This document shows positions 45,361 to 53,886 of a stretch of 64,000 nucleotides of DNA, in pieces. The stretch lies in assembly GCA_016931185.1 (NCBI GenBank), contig JAFGFI010000028.1:1-64000 (forward strand). Reading direction: 5' to 3'. Every line of letters begins with the position of its first letter. The first letter of the stretch is position 1. The position numbers were made by a program, and so were the translations under genes. This DNA comes from Anaerolineae bacterium. Its GTDB lineage: Bacteria > Chloroflexota > Anaerolineae > B4-G1 > SLSP01. The notes under the pieces are model-generated. The model was not told the origin of the DNA. It did not search any database and saw only the letters and a program-made list of their open reading frames with translations.

Positions 45361-46365
45361 CTAACGCTTGATTTTTAATGTTTCACTCATTTTCGTTTTT
45401 CGATCCTCCGGCAACCATGAAGCCCGGACGGCGTTCCCAATCAGCGTACGAATATCCTCACGGGTAAATCCTAACCGGGTTTCCAACAAGTAGTATTCCT
45501 CCGCCAATGAATTCCCAAACATCTTGGGATCGTCACTGTTGACCGTTACCGGCAGTCCCCGTTCAAAGTAACGACGGATGGGATGCACATCCAGTGAGGG
45601 AACAACACCGGTACACACGTTGGAAAGTGGGCACATTTCCAACGGGATCTGGTGTTCGGCCAAATAATCAAGCAGCGCGGGATCTTCCTCGGCACGGGTT
45701 CCATGCCCGATACGCTCAACGTGCAGAGCGCGAATCGCGCCCCAAATACTCTCCGCGCCGGCAGCCTCACCGGCGTGCGCGGCAGTATGGAAACCCAACG
45801 TCCGCGCGCGCTCGTAGACTTCCGCAAAGGGCTCCGGCGGGAACGCCTGCTCAGAACCGCCGATGCCGATACCGGTAACACCCTGGTCGCGCACTTCATA
45901 TACCTGTGCCAGTGTAATCGCCGCTCGCTCCGGGCCTAGGTCGCGAATCAGATCGATCACCAGCACCACTTCGACTTCCGGTACACGGGCCAATCCCTTG
46001 CGGATAGCCTGGGTGATGCCCTGCACTTCAAGCCCCTGGCTTGAAAAATCCGCCGGAGAGTAGAAGGCTTCGACGTAGATGATGTTCTGCCGCGCCAGAT
46101 TACGGGCCACCGCCTCGGCAATGAAGGTAAAGTCCTCATACTCGCGCAAAAACTGGTTTTTCCAGACCCACGTCTCGATAAAGTGCGGGAAATCGCGATA
46201 GGTAAACCGGCGTCGTAATGCGTCTAGGTCCGGAACATCGCTATGCCCACCGTATTTCTGCACCAATGCCCACAGTGCATCCAATGGAATCGCGCCCTCC
46301 AGGTGCAAGTGCAGTTCTAGTTTAGGAAGAATTTCGTATGTTTGGATAGATGATGTGTTATTCAT
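45361..46365 (-). CDS. add: Adenosine deaminase
   Basis: About 334 residues from ATG 46365 (GGGAGC upstream). Zinc and catalytic motifs of the family are all present: LELHLHLEGA (two metal His), TAAHAGE (His and catalytic Glu), RIGHGTRAEED, CPLSNVCTG and VNSDDPKMF (metal Asp pair). It converts adenosine (or deoxyadenosine) to inosine in purine salvage. It stands alone between repeat-rich gaps; divergent from the membrane-protein gene to its right. Confidence 0.93.
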   Translation of the reverse strand: MNNTSSIQTYEILPKLELHLHLEGAIPLDALWALVQKYGGHSDVPDLDALRRRFTYRDFPHFIETWVWKNQFLREYEDFTFIAEAVARNLARQNIIYVEAFYSPADFSSQGLEVQGITQAIRKGLARVPEVEVVLVIDLIRDLGPERAAITLAQVYEVRDQGVTGIGIGGSEQAFPPEPFAEVYERARTLGFHTAAHAGEAAGAESIWGAIRALHVERIGHGTRAEEDPALLDYLAEHQIPLEMCPLSNVCTGVVPSLDVHPIRRYFERGLPVTVNSDDPKMFGNSLAEEYYLLETRLGFTREDIRTLIGNAVRASWLPEDRKTKMSETLKIKR

Positions 46366-46577
46366 TGTTTGCTCCCATATACAGTATTTAGGCCGCAAGC
46401 TTCAGTAGATCGAAACTTACATAGTAACGGCTCTAGCCGTCCAGGGACCACTGAAACGGTTATGACAAACACAGATTTGTGATGACTAAGATCAGCCAAT
46501 GTAAGGTTAGTGTATGCTAGATCGATAAATTTACAATTCCACAGAAGGCGTGGGGGGGCATCAAGATTCCGCAGGAT

Positions 46578-46644
46578 GTAGCCGCGCTTTCCATAGCGCG
46601 TTCCTGTTGCCGGCCCTAAGACGAGGCATGGAAACCTCGGCTAC
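46578..46644. repeat. 67-bp imperfect palindrome (REP/MITE-like)
   Basis: The outer arms gtagccgcgctttccatag and the complement of catggaaacctcggctac pair over about 23 bases with few mismatches, around ttcctgttgccggccctaaga. A similar single arm (gatgtagctgcgattcggga) occurs at 58529-58548. It lies in the 357-base gap between the deaminase and the membrane protein; the rest of that gap shows nothing recognisable. Confidence 0.7.
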
Positions 46645-46722
46645 TATGTGTGAGTATGTGTTTGCGTGGTTGCAAAGATTGCCATATACTCAATGGGGAT
46701 AAATTGTTCATCCGAGGAAAAT

Positions 46723-49299
46723 ATGGAGCGAAGTGATGTTGAAGAAAAAATAACGCCAGTTTCTCACATACTACCAGGTCAAGCCACACGCGTCGCGCCC
46801 GGCAGCCTCGGCGGGCTATTCTGCCTTTCCACTGCTACCCTGATGTTCGAAATTACTCTTACCCGCCTCTTCTCCGTCGCGCAGTTCTACCACTTCGCCT
46901 TTATGATCATCAGTCTGGCGATGCTTGGCTTTGGCGCAAGTGGGACGTTGCTGGCACTTTTCCCAAGCCTGGGACAGCGACACCTGCAACGTGCTCTCGC
47001 GTGGCTGGCGCTCGGTTACGGGGGCACTTGCCTCGCCGCCTACTTGCTCATCAACCTGCTCCCTTTTGACTCCTTCAGTATCGCCTGGGACCGCCGCCAG
47101 GCGATCATCCTGGTAGCGCAATACATCGCTCTGTCTATTCCGTTCTTTTGCAGTGGCGCGGCGTTAGGACTGCTATTTGTCGCGTACCCGCGGGCAGTGA
47201 ACTGCATCTACGCGACGAACTTAGCAGGATCGGCTTTGGGGTGTGTGCTGGCCCTCCTCATCCCGAGTTGGGTGGGCGGTGAGGGCATCGTGTGGCTCAG
47301 TGGACTGGATGGCGGCCTCGCGGCGCTGAGCTTTGCGTTCCCTGATCGCGGGAGCATCGTTCATCGCGGAGTATGCCGAGAACACAGAAAAATACAGGAA
47401 ATCTTCCTATCCTCTGCGTTCTCTGCGGCAAAAATTCTTCTGAGCAGCGTCCAGGCCTGGGCCGCTGCGTTGCTCATCTTGGGTAGCGCGGCGATTCTCA
47501 TCCTCCAGCCCGCCGCGCTGAAACTGCGCCTCTCACCATACAAAAGCCTCAGCTACGCGCTGCAATTTCCGGGCGCGCAAGTGATCTCGCAGCGTTGGAA
47601 TGGCTTTTCGCGGGTTGACGTAGTGGAGAGCGCAGGTATTCGTTCCCTGCCAGGTCTCAGCTACCGTTATATGAAACCACTGCCGCCCCAACGGGGACTG
47701 CTCGTAGATGGCGACGACTTGAACCCGATTTTGACACTGCCCGTCGACACGCCGGAGTCAGACCATCTCACATTCACCGGCTTTCTGCCCTCCGCAATAG
47801 CCTACCAACTGCGACCGGAGGGACACGTGCTGGTCGTGGAACCGCGCGGCGGACTGGAAATCTGGGTTGCGCTAACACAGGGCGCGGCGCGCGTCACCGC
47901 CATCGAGTCCAACCCGCTCATCGTCGCCGCCGCCGGGAATATCTACCAGGCGCCACGCGTCATGCCGGTGCTGGAAGAGGCGCGCAGCTTCATTCGCCGC
48001 ACACAGACTCGCTACGAGGTGATTTCCTTGCCCTTGACGACACCCTACCGCCCCATCCGCTCCGGCGCGTACAGTCTGGCGGAGGATTACCACAACACCG
48101 TCGAAGCCTTCCGCGACAATCTACACGCGCTCGCGCCCGGTGGCGTACTCGTCGTTACCCGCTGGCTCCAGACACCACCGAGCGAATCACTGCGCGCGTT
48201 CGCCCTGGCGGTCACGGCTGTGAAGCAGAGCGGCGGCAACCCGGCACAGCAAATTGTCGCCTTCCGGGGCTATGCCACACTGACACTGCTGGTCAAAACC
48301 GCGCCGTTCGCATCCGAAGAACTGGCGCTCATCCGGCAGTTCGCCGTCGAAAACGCCTTTGATATGGTCTACGCACCCGGCATCCGACCGGAAGATGGCA
48401 ACCGTTACAACGTATTGGCAGAACCGGTCTATTACCAGGCTTTCACCAGCCTGCTGGCGGCCAAGGATCGCGCGGCGTGGTACGCGGTCTATCCCTTTGA
48501 CGTAACCCCGCCTACCGACGCCCACCCGTTTTTCGGGCATTTCTTCAAATGGTCACAGGCGCGCCAGGTGATGGTGGAATTGGGCAAAAGTTGGCAACCT
48601 TTCGGTGGCGCAGGATATTTCGTGTTGGTCGCGCTGTTAATCCTGGCGATCGGGGCAGCGGCACTGGTCATCCTGCTGCCGGTAGGGGTCACGCGCCGGG
48701 GCACGGGCGGCGTTTCAACACTGGCTTACTTTGGTATGTTAGGACTGGGCTTTCTGTTCGTGGAGATTCCCTTAATGCAGCGCTTCATCCTTTTCCTGGG
48801 ACATCCGGCTTACGCGATGACAACCGTACTCTTCGCCATCCTGTTCTTCTCCGGGATCGGCAGCACGTTGGCAGGGCACGTCCCCACGCGCGTAGCCCTC
48901 GGCTTGCTAGTGGGACTGATCTGCATCTACGCGGTGGGATTGCCGGTACTCTTTTCCTGGGCGCTCGCGTTGCCACTGATGGGGCGGATGATCGTCGCGG
49001 TATTGGCTCTCGCGCCGGGGGGAGTGTTGATGGGAATGCCCTTCCCGCAGGGGCTGCGCCGTCTCGAAGCCGCGCCGCAGTGCATCCCCTGGGCCTGGAG
49101 TGTCAACGGCGCACTGTCGGTAGTGGCCTCAGTGCTCGCGGCGTTGCTGGCACTCTCGTTCGGTTTCGACATAGTGCTGGCTGGCGGAGCGCTGTGCTAC
49201 GCCGGGGCATGGCTTGCGGCAGGTCAGGGCTGCGGCGTGAGTGCGCCTTCTGCCCCCGCACCGGTGAACGGGACAAAGGAAACATCTCCCAAATTGTAG
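46723..49299 (+). CDS. Membrane protein with spermidine-synthase-like domain
   Basis: About 858 residues from ATG 46723 (GAGG close upstream; an earlier in-frame ATG/GTG at 46666 lacks a site). Six or more N-terminal helices (FEITLTRLFSVAQFYHFAF is typical of this family) are followed by a soluble spermidine-synthase/SAM-type domain (about 300-620): VLVVEPRGGLEIWVAL, RVTAIESNPLIV and VLVVTRWLQTPP. Six or so C-terminal helices come last (LGLGFLFVEIPLMQRFILFLGHPAYA in pieces). Related fused membrane proteins occur widely in bacteria without a proven function; propylamine transfer is uncertain because the canonical catalytic Asp motif is not seen. A palindromic repeat is inserted in frame at 47375-47429. 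The last 76 bases overlap the gene on the other strand. Confidence 0.8.
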   Translation: MERSDVEEKITPVSHILPGQATRVAPGSLGGLFCLSTATLMFEITLTRLFSVAQFYHFAFMIISLAMLGFGASGTLLALFPSLGQRHLQRALAWLALGYGGTCLAAYLLINLLPFDSFSIAWDRRQAIILVAQYIALSIPFFCSGAALGLLFVAYPRAVNCIYATNLAGSALGCVLALLIPSWVGGEGIVWLSGLDGGLAALSFAFPDRGSIVHRGVCREHRKIQEIFLSSAFSAAKILLSSVQAWAAALLILGSAAILILQPAALKLRLSPYKSLSYALQFPGAQVISQRWNGFSRVDVVESAGIRSLPGLSYRYMKPLPPQRGLLVDGDDLNPILTLPVDTPESDHLTFTGFLPSAIAYQLRPEGHVLVVEPRGGLEIWVALTQGAARVTAIESNPLIVAAAGNIYQAPRVMPVLEEARSFIRRTQTRYEVISLPLTTPYRPIRSGAYSLAEDYHNTVEAFRDNLHALAPGGVLVVTRWLQTPPSESLRAFALAVTAVKQSGGNPAQQIVAFRGYATLTLLVKTAPFASEELALIRQFAVENAFDMVYAPGIRPEDGNRYNVLAEPVYYQAFTSLLAAKDRAAWYAVYPFDVTPPTDAHPFFGHFFKWSQARQVMVELGKSWQPFGGAGYFVLVALLILAIGAAALVILLPVGVTRRGTGGVSTLAYFGMLGLGFLFVEIPLMQRFILFLGHPAYAMTTVLFAILFFSGIGSTLAGHVPTRVALGLLVGLICIYAVGLPVLFSWALALPLMGRMIVAVLALAPGGVLMGMPFPQGLRRLEAAPQCIPWAWSVNGALSVVASVLAALLALSFGFDIVLAGGALCYAGAWLAAGQGCGVSAPSAPAPVNGTKETSPKL
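47375..47429. repeat. Palindromic repeat inserted in frame inside a coding region
   Basis: The left arm gccgagaacacagaaaaata and the right arm tcctctgcgttctctgcggc are near-complements around a short centre. It encodes a charged stretch (CREHRKIQEIFLSS...) in an otherwise hydrophobic linker before the next membrane helix. The 55-base length plus flanks keeps the reading frame. Confidence 0.7.
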
Positions 49300-50024
49300 G
49301 CCTTCAGTTCATCACCTTCCTTCACGAACTGCCAAAGGCTCTGGAAGCTGCCCTGCGGGCCGATGGGGATAATCAATCGCCCGCCATCTTTGAGCTGCGC
49401 TACCAGCGGGGAGGGCAGATGATCCGGCGCGGCAGTGACAATGATCGCGTCAAAAGGCGCGTGTTCTTCCCAGCCGTAGTACCCGTCGCCTTGTTTGACC
49501 TGGACGCCGGTATAACCCAGGTCGCTCAGCCGGGCTGCAGCTTGCTCCGCCAGCTCGGCCACAATTTCGATGCTATAGACTTCGATATCCCCCAATTCCG
49601 CTAACACTGCGGCCTGGTAGCCCGATCCCGTGCCGATTTCCAGCACCTTCTCTCCAGCCTGCAATTCCAGTCGCTCCGTCATCCACGCGACGACATAGGG
49701 CTGTGAGATAGTCTGCCCGTAGCCGATGGGTAGCGGATGATCTCCGTAAGCTTGCTCCACGTACTCCGCCGGGACAAAACGATGCCGCTGCACGGTACGC
49801 ATCGCGCGCAGCACATCAGGATCGGCGATATTGCGCTGCACGATGGTTGCTTCCACCATCCGCAGTCGTTCCTCCATCCGGGCGTCCTCTTCAAATGCCG
49901 GCGTCGAAACCGTCGCCACTGTTGGGGTGAATTCCATCGGGGGAGAAGGGGATGCACAAGCTACAGTTCCTATGACCACACCTGCGATGCATATCAGTCG
50001 TCGCCATATATGTGTACGTCCCAT
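49224..50024 (-). CDS. pcm: Exported protein-L-isoaspartate O-methyltransferase (lipoprotein)
   Basis: About 266 residues from ATG 50024 (GGAGGAC upstream). The signal sequence ICIAGVVIGTVAC ends in a lipobox with Cys at about 23, then a Thr/Pro linker, then a full PIMT domain: VQRHRFVP, YGDHPLPIGYGQTISQPYVV, VLEIGTGSGYQAAVLA (SAM motif I) and DAIIVTAAPDHLP. The enzyme methylates isoaspartyl residues in damaged proteins for repair; cytosolic forms are usual, so lipid anchoring outside raises the question of SAM supply. The 3' end overlaps the convergent gene by 76 bases. The phosphatase gene upstream ends 32 bases before this ATG. Confidence 0.87.
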   Translation of the reverse strand: MGRTHIWRRLICIAGVVIGTVACASPSPPMEFTPTVATVSTPAFEEDARMEERLRMVEATIVQRNIADPDVLRAMRTVQRHRFVPAEYVEQAYGDHPLPIGYGQTISQPYVVAWMTERLELQAGEKVLEIGTGSGYQAAVLAELGDIEVYSIEIVAELAEQAAARLSDLGYTGVQVKQGDGYYGWEEHAPFDAIIVTAAPDHLPSPLVAQLKDGGRLIIPIGPQGSFQSLWQFVKEGDELKAYNLGDVSFVPFTGAGAEGALTPQP

Positions 50025-50056
50025 AATGTCCTCCCATCTATACAGTTTCAGAGCCA

Positions 50057-50506
50057 CTATTCAGAGGGGTGCAACGCCGCCAGCATATCGTGGACAGATA
50101 CATCTTCTTGATAATACGCACTGAGCGATTTCCAAAGTTCAGGATGAGGTAAAGTTTCGGGGTGATGTTGGTATACGCTGCGGATAGCATCCAAAAGGCT
50201 CAGACTCTCGGCTTCTTTCAGAGCTGCGGCAGCAAAAGTTGCAGAACGGCTGACCCCCGCCCCACACGCAATAAGAACATTTTTCCCCCGCGCTTTGGCC
50301 GCTAACGCAAAATCTATCCCTTGTCGTAATAGATGAAAAGGAAGAGGTTCACCATCTTCAATAACCAAATAGAGAGCATCCATTCGAGCGTAATGTACAG
50401 GTTCGGCTAACTGGAGTACCGCGCCGATCCGATAAACGCCGAGTTGTCGATAATCCAGCGTATCACGATATTTTCCGATATAAAGCCAGGGTCGAATTGC
50501 ATCCAC
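50057..50506 (-). CDS. Dual-specificity protein phosphatase
   Basis: A 149-residue protein, GTG start with AGGAG at 9 bases. The signature loop CGAGVSRSAT fits CX5R(S/T), with Ala instead of the common His before the Cys; the general acid Asp is probably in VIEDGEPLP. It resembles eukaryotic-type DSPs found sporadically in bacteria. It should remove phosphate from Ser/Thr/Tyr residues, or from phosphorylated polyols. Six bases separate it from the lipoprotein gene upstream. Confidence 0.88.
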   Translation of the reverse strand: MDAIRPWLYIGKYRDTLDYRQLGVYRIGAVLQLAEPVHYARMDALYLVIEDGEPLPFHLLRQGIDFALAAKARGKNVLIACGAGVSRSATFAAAALKEAESLSLLDAIRSVYQHHPETLPHPELWKSLSAYYQEDVSVHDMLAALHPSE

Positions 50507-50512
50507 AATCTG

Positions 50513-51541
50513 CTACTCCTGCATAAGAATAAAAATATTTTCTGGTGCAAGCATTTGATGTTCCAATGTATAGGTTTCATCCGCCTGTTCTATGTGCAGT
50601 GTGATATCATAGAGATGATCCCACCATTGAGCAGTAGCGACACTCAATTGCTCACCCTGGGCATCATAAGCCATAAAACCCACGCGGCGGACAGGCCCCC
50701 CTGTGATAGAAGTGTGATGCATCAAATAGGTAAAGGCCGCAGCTTCCTCATCCGCAGTCGTTGCCAATCGTATACGAGCCATAGCCTTTTCCGCAATATT
50801 AGCAGGTCGGGCATGGGGAAGTGCCCATGCTACATCTGTATAGCCCAGATCGTAGGAGAAAGAAACCATTTCCTCAATTTCATCCCCCCTGGCAGGCACA
50901 TAAACCTGGAGCGTACCACATGTACTTCTCAAGTCTAAAACGACCTCGCCCTGCACATCTGTCGTGGTGGTGAGCATAGTGCTCCACTGCACCGGCATTA
51001 GGGTAGGGGATAACTGATCAACAGTGCGGGGGATTGTCACATAAGCGATAGACGTAAAACTGAAGGGGGGTTCTGAAATGTCGTGTGTACCATTACGGTT
51101 ATAGTCTTCCCACACCGATATGTGTACGGTAGCCATATCATTTACCGCCTCCCCTGGCATAAACCCAAACACAAAACGCTTACCGCTGGTTTCATCAGCT
51201 CGGTGAATCATCTTTGTGGTAGGATAATACCCACATGGCGGAATCGCGTGGATGTTGAAGAGATGCGTATATGTGGCCTGAAGCGTGGCGCGCCCTTCGG
51301 TATCAGTCTGAACCTCAAGAAACGTAAAACTGCCATGGATATTAGATTCCGCCACCAACCGCACATCAGGTAGGGGAACTTCATCCTTGTCGTACTTACC
51401 ATTCTCATTGGTATCTACAAAGGCAACTCCCTGTGCCGCGCGTGTTGCCGGCTGCTGGCTCCCCGGCGGGCCAATCAGTCCACAGCAGGCGGGCAAGCAC
51501 AACAACAACACAAAACCTATGTTTTTGCGTAATTTTATCAA
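50513..51541 (-). CDS. Lipoprotein with SdrD-B-like calcium-binding domains
   Basis: A 342-residue protein, TTG start with GAAGGGA upstream. The signal peptide ends LLLCLPACC, giving a lipidated Cys at about 19. Two EF-hand-like loops are visible, FVDTNENGKYDKDEVPLPDV and WEDYNRNGTHDISEPPF, as in SdrD B-type or Cna-B-like surface domains. The remainder is unrecognised. Probably a small surface lipoprotein; function unknown. Likely cotranscribed with the phosphatase. Confidence 0.75.
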   Translation of the reverse strand: MIKLRKNIGFVLLLCLPACCGLIGPPGSQQPATRAAQGVAFVDTNENGKYDKDEVPLPDVRLVAESNIHGSFTFLEVQTDTEGRATLQATYTHLFNIHAIPPCGYYPTTKMIHRADETSGKRFVFGFMPGEAVNDMATVHISVWEDYNRNGTHDISEPPFSFTSIAYVTIPRTVDQLSPTLMPVQWSTMLTTTTDVQGEVVLDLRSTCGTLQVYVPARGDEIEEMVSFSYDLGYTDVAWALPHARPANIAEKAMARIRLATTADEEAAAFTYLMHHTSITGGPVRRVGFMAYDAQGEQLSVATAQWWDHLYDITLHIEQADETYTLEHQMLAPENIFILMQE

Positions 51542-51575
51542 GAGATCCCTTCTTGGCTACTTGTGGCTTGCTGCT

Positions 51576-52145
51576 TCATCCTTTATCAGACACAATCACG
51601 TAACACCCCACCCGCGAAGGGTGATCTTCCACCTGACTACCCGGCGGGACATGGCGCAATATCCATAGGGACAACAAATCCCCGCTGGCAGCAAGGGAGA
51701 AAAGCATCCCAAACGTCATCAGCGGCCCATAACCGGTCAAAATCCCCAAGAGTGCAGGAATGAAGCCCAAGGCCAGCCCTGGTAACAGGCCACCTAGCCG
51801 GTAGGGGCGAATATCCAATAATTCCGTGCAATGGGCGTAGGGGGTGAGCGTCTTAAGGTGCAGGCGTATCTTAACTGTGCCGCGCGGTAAGTGTCCAAAG
51901 TAGATCCAGCCGGCCGCGTGGAGCAGTTCGTGTACCACAGTGCCAACAATAATCAACAACAGAAAGGGAATGTACCCTACCAACAACAACGCGCGTCCCA
52001 GCCGCTCCATGCCCCATACTATGCCGTAAACACCGGTGATGCTGGCGAAGAGCGGGATGGCAATGAGCAGGCTGTAAACGTTTGCCGCCAACATAGAGAT
52101 GGAATAGTCTTGTTTTGCCTGAATATCAAGACGGTCATTTTGCAT
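51576..52145 (-). CDS. DUF3267-like zincin-type membrane protein
   Basis: About 189 residues from ATG 52145 (weak AAGG site; ATG 52163 in frame is also possible). It has four or so helices with the zinc-protease-like motif VVHELLHAAGW at about 78, the hallmark of the putative zincin peptidase family DUF3267. HCTELLDIRPYRLGGLLPG follows. An intramembrane or membrane-bound metallopeptidase is likely; its substrate is unknown. Confidence 0.78.
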   Translation of the reverse strand: MQNDRLDIQAKQDYSISMLAANVYSLLIAIPLFASITGVYGIVWGMERLGRALLLVGYIPFLLLIIVGTVVHELLHAAGWIYFGHLPRGTVKIRLHLKTLTPYAHCTELLDIRPYRLGGLLPGLALGFIPALLGILTGYGPLMTFGMLFSLAASGDLLSLWILRHVPPGSQVEDHPSRVGCYVIVSDKG

Positions 52146-52319
52146 AGTTTTAACCTTTTCCATAACTCGAAATCATACACCCGTTATCGTAAAAACCCAA
52201 ACTATGTTATTGACCATTATAGGCAAGGTTCAGAAACCTTACTTTTTACCGTAACCGTTTAGTCTTGTGAGCAATGACTATTTTCTGTCACCTGCTCCAG
52301 ATAGGAACGAGGGTTTGGG

Positions 52320-52436
52320 GGTGTTTTTTCGTTGGCGGGCGGGTGTACGCCAACGAAAAAACACCTTTTCTCTTCTCTTTTTCGCCCCGTAGGGGCGAAA
52401 AAGAGAAGTTCACGTGATAGGTAGCAACTTGAGTTA
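52320..52436. repeat. Double-hairpin interspersed element, copy 1
   Basis: Two perfect hairpins in a row. The first has arms gtgttttttcgttggcg (52321-52337) and the complement at 52348-52364. The second has arms cttctctttttcgcccc (52372-52388) and the complement at 52392-52408. They are followed by ttcacgtgataggtagcaac. A second copy in the same orientation is at 58590-58748, with the first-hairpin loop and upper stem changed and the second hairpin nearly identical. This fills most of the gap downstream of rplL. Confidence 0.85.
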
Positions 52437-52440
52437 TACT

Positions 52441-52486
52441 ATAAGACCCCCCCCGGTTTTTGAAAAAACCGGGGGGGAGGTCTTAT
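52441..52486 (-). terminator. Long hairpin downstream of rplL
   Basis: A near-perfect inverted repeat: ataagac and a run of C followed by ggtttttg, then aaaaaacc, a run of G, and gtcttat. It starts 19 bases past the rplL stop and probably ends the ribosomal-protein transcript, although no terminal T run follows. Confidence 0.6.
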
Positions 52487-52505
52487 ATAAACAGAACCTA
52501 TTCTG

Positions 52506-52889
52506 TTACTTGATCTCTACCACTGCGCCGGCCTCTTCCAACTTGGCCTTGGCATCTTCAGCGATTTCTTTAGCCACACCTTCCATAAGATTGGCGGGCA
52601 CGGCCTCGACCAAATCTTTGGCTTCTTTTAGACCCAGGGTCGTGATCTGGCGAACTGCCTTAATGACGTTAATCTTCTTGGGTCCCACATCCTTGATCAC
52701 AACGTCAAACTCGGTCTTTTCTTCTTCTGGTTCAGCTTCAACCGCAGCCGGGGCCATCATCATCCCTGCCATCGGCATTGCTGCACCAGCCTGAACTCCC
52801 AGCTTATCCTCCAACATTTTGACCAGTTGGGATGCTTCCATCAACGTAAGAACACTAATTTCCTCAACTAACTTTTGCAAATCTGCCAT
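52506..52889 (-). CDS. rplL: Ribosomal protein L7/L12
   Basis: 127 residues from ATG 52889 (GAGGAGG upstream). The N-terminal dimerisation domain ([21 protein letters not shown]) leads to an Ala/Met/Pro-rich hinge ([20 protein letters not shown]) and the C-terminal factor-binding domain ([34 protein letters not shown]). It binds translation factors on the ribosomal stalk with L10. It lies 106 bases after rplJ, in the standard order. Confidence 0.98.
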   Translation of the reverse strand: MADLQKLVEEISVLTLMEASQLVKMLEDKLGVQAGAAMPMAGMMMAPAAVEAEPEEEKTEFDVVIKDVGPKKINVIKAVRQITTLGLKEAKDLVEAVPANLMEGVAKEIAEDAKAKLEEAGAVVEIK

Positions 52890-52995
52890 TTTAAATAAAC
52901 CTCCTCTAGGGCTTTCCTTATTTATTTTTAATATGGATGTAGACAACATCCGCTGGGGATGCGATCATCCGTCTTTTATGAATGGCGACCCTGAT

Positions 52996-53556
52996 TTAGG
53001 CCGCCGCTCCGGCAGGATTTCCGCCGGCTTCTTCTAATTTATCTACATAGGCCTGCAGTACATTAACGATCTGCCGGATACCACTGGACACCACACTCAC
53101 AAGTTGTGTCGCGGGCGCGTTGATGGTCCCTAATACTTGCGCCATTAATACTTCACGGCTAGGCATATCGGCAACCGCAATAGCTTCTGCTGCCGAAAGG
53201 AATTTCCCTTCAAGCAGCCCCCCTTTAACAACGAAACGACCCTCTTCCATTTCGCGAGCGAACTCACGGAATAATTTTGCTAAGGGCGCTATCTCTTGAT
53301 GACAGAAAGCGACAATTGTCGTATTCACAAATAAGTCATCCGGGGGAATCAACCCAGCCTCGGTCAAGATCAGTTTCAACAGTGTGTTTTTGACCACAAA
53401 GATCTGCCCATCTTGCTCGCGAGCGCGACGGCGAAGATCTTCCATTTGGGATACCGAAAGTCCCTTATAGTCCGCGATCATGATGCCACTACTATTGCCT
53501 AGTTGTTGCTTATACTCAGCAACCAAAGCTTCTTTACGAGCGCGTGAAATAGCCAA
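52996..53556 (-). CDS. rplJ: Ribosomal protein L10
   Basis: 186 residues with a TTG start; AAGGAGGTGAG lies 8 bases upstream and decides it (the protein begins MAISRARKEALVAEYKQQL). GIMIADYKGLSVSQMEDLRR and FVVKNTLLKL are typical. It anchors L7/L12 dimers on the stalk and represses its own operon by binding the leader described at 53557-53886. Confidence 0.97.
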   Translation of the reverse strand: MAISRARKEALVAEYKQQLGNSSGIMIADYKGLSVSQMEDLRRRAREQDGQIFVVKNTLLKLILTEAGLIPPDDLFVNTTIVAFCHQEIAPLAKLFREFAREMEEGRFVVKGGLLEGKFLSAAEAIAVADMPSREVLMAQVLGTINAPATQLVSVVSSGIRQIVNVLQAYVDKLEEAGGNPAGAAA

Positions 53557-53886
53557 TCTTTCTCACCTCCTTAAAAAATAAAAAATCCTTACGTCAGCCG
53601 ACGCAAGGATCAAGGGGAAGAACTTTTCCCTGGGGAAAAACTTTTCCCAGGGAGGAACTTTTCCCAATGCACTACAGTCACCCCTACATAGTTTCAAATA
53701 CGTGGGGACGTATCCTGGTAGATACGACTTTGTGCTCTTTGATCTTGCCTCGGCAGGACATTAAGCGCTTGGATAAACTTTTACGGAAAAGAATTTTCTA
53801 ATAAAAATCGTTTTCCGCGCACCTGCGGTCTCAGGCAGATGGGGGAGGTATCTCCCCTTAGATAAGCTCAACTTGTTATAATGGAT
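53557..53886 (-). ncRNA. L10 (rplJ) leader with terminator hairpin
   Basis: A 330-base untranslated gap between rplA and rplJ, the position of the known L10 autoregulatory leader. On the minus strand its 3' part ends with the hairpin AUCCUUGCGUC-GGCU-GACGUAAGGAU and a U-rich tract (53573-53610) immediately before the rplJ ribosome site, which would stop transcription unless melted. Just upstream are three copies of aacttttccc (plus strand 53621, 53639, 53656) at 17-18 base spacing, complementary to nearby gggaaaag segments, offering alternative pairings. Leader assignment follows from position; the attenuator is inferred. Confidence 0.7.

Noticed and set aside
48549..49604. 351-codon plus-strand ORF overlapping the ends of the membrane-protein and Pcm genes
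   Set aside because: It lies in a different frame of the membrane-protein gene, then antisense to pcm, and matches no family.
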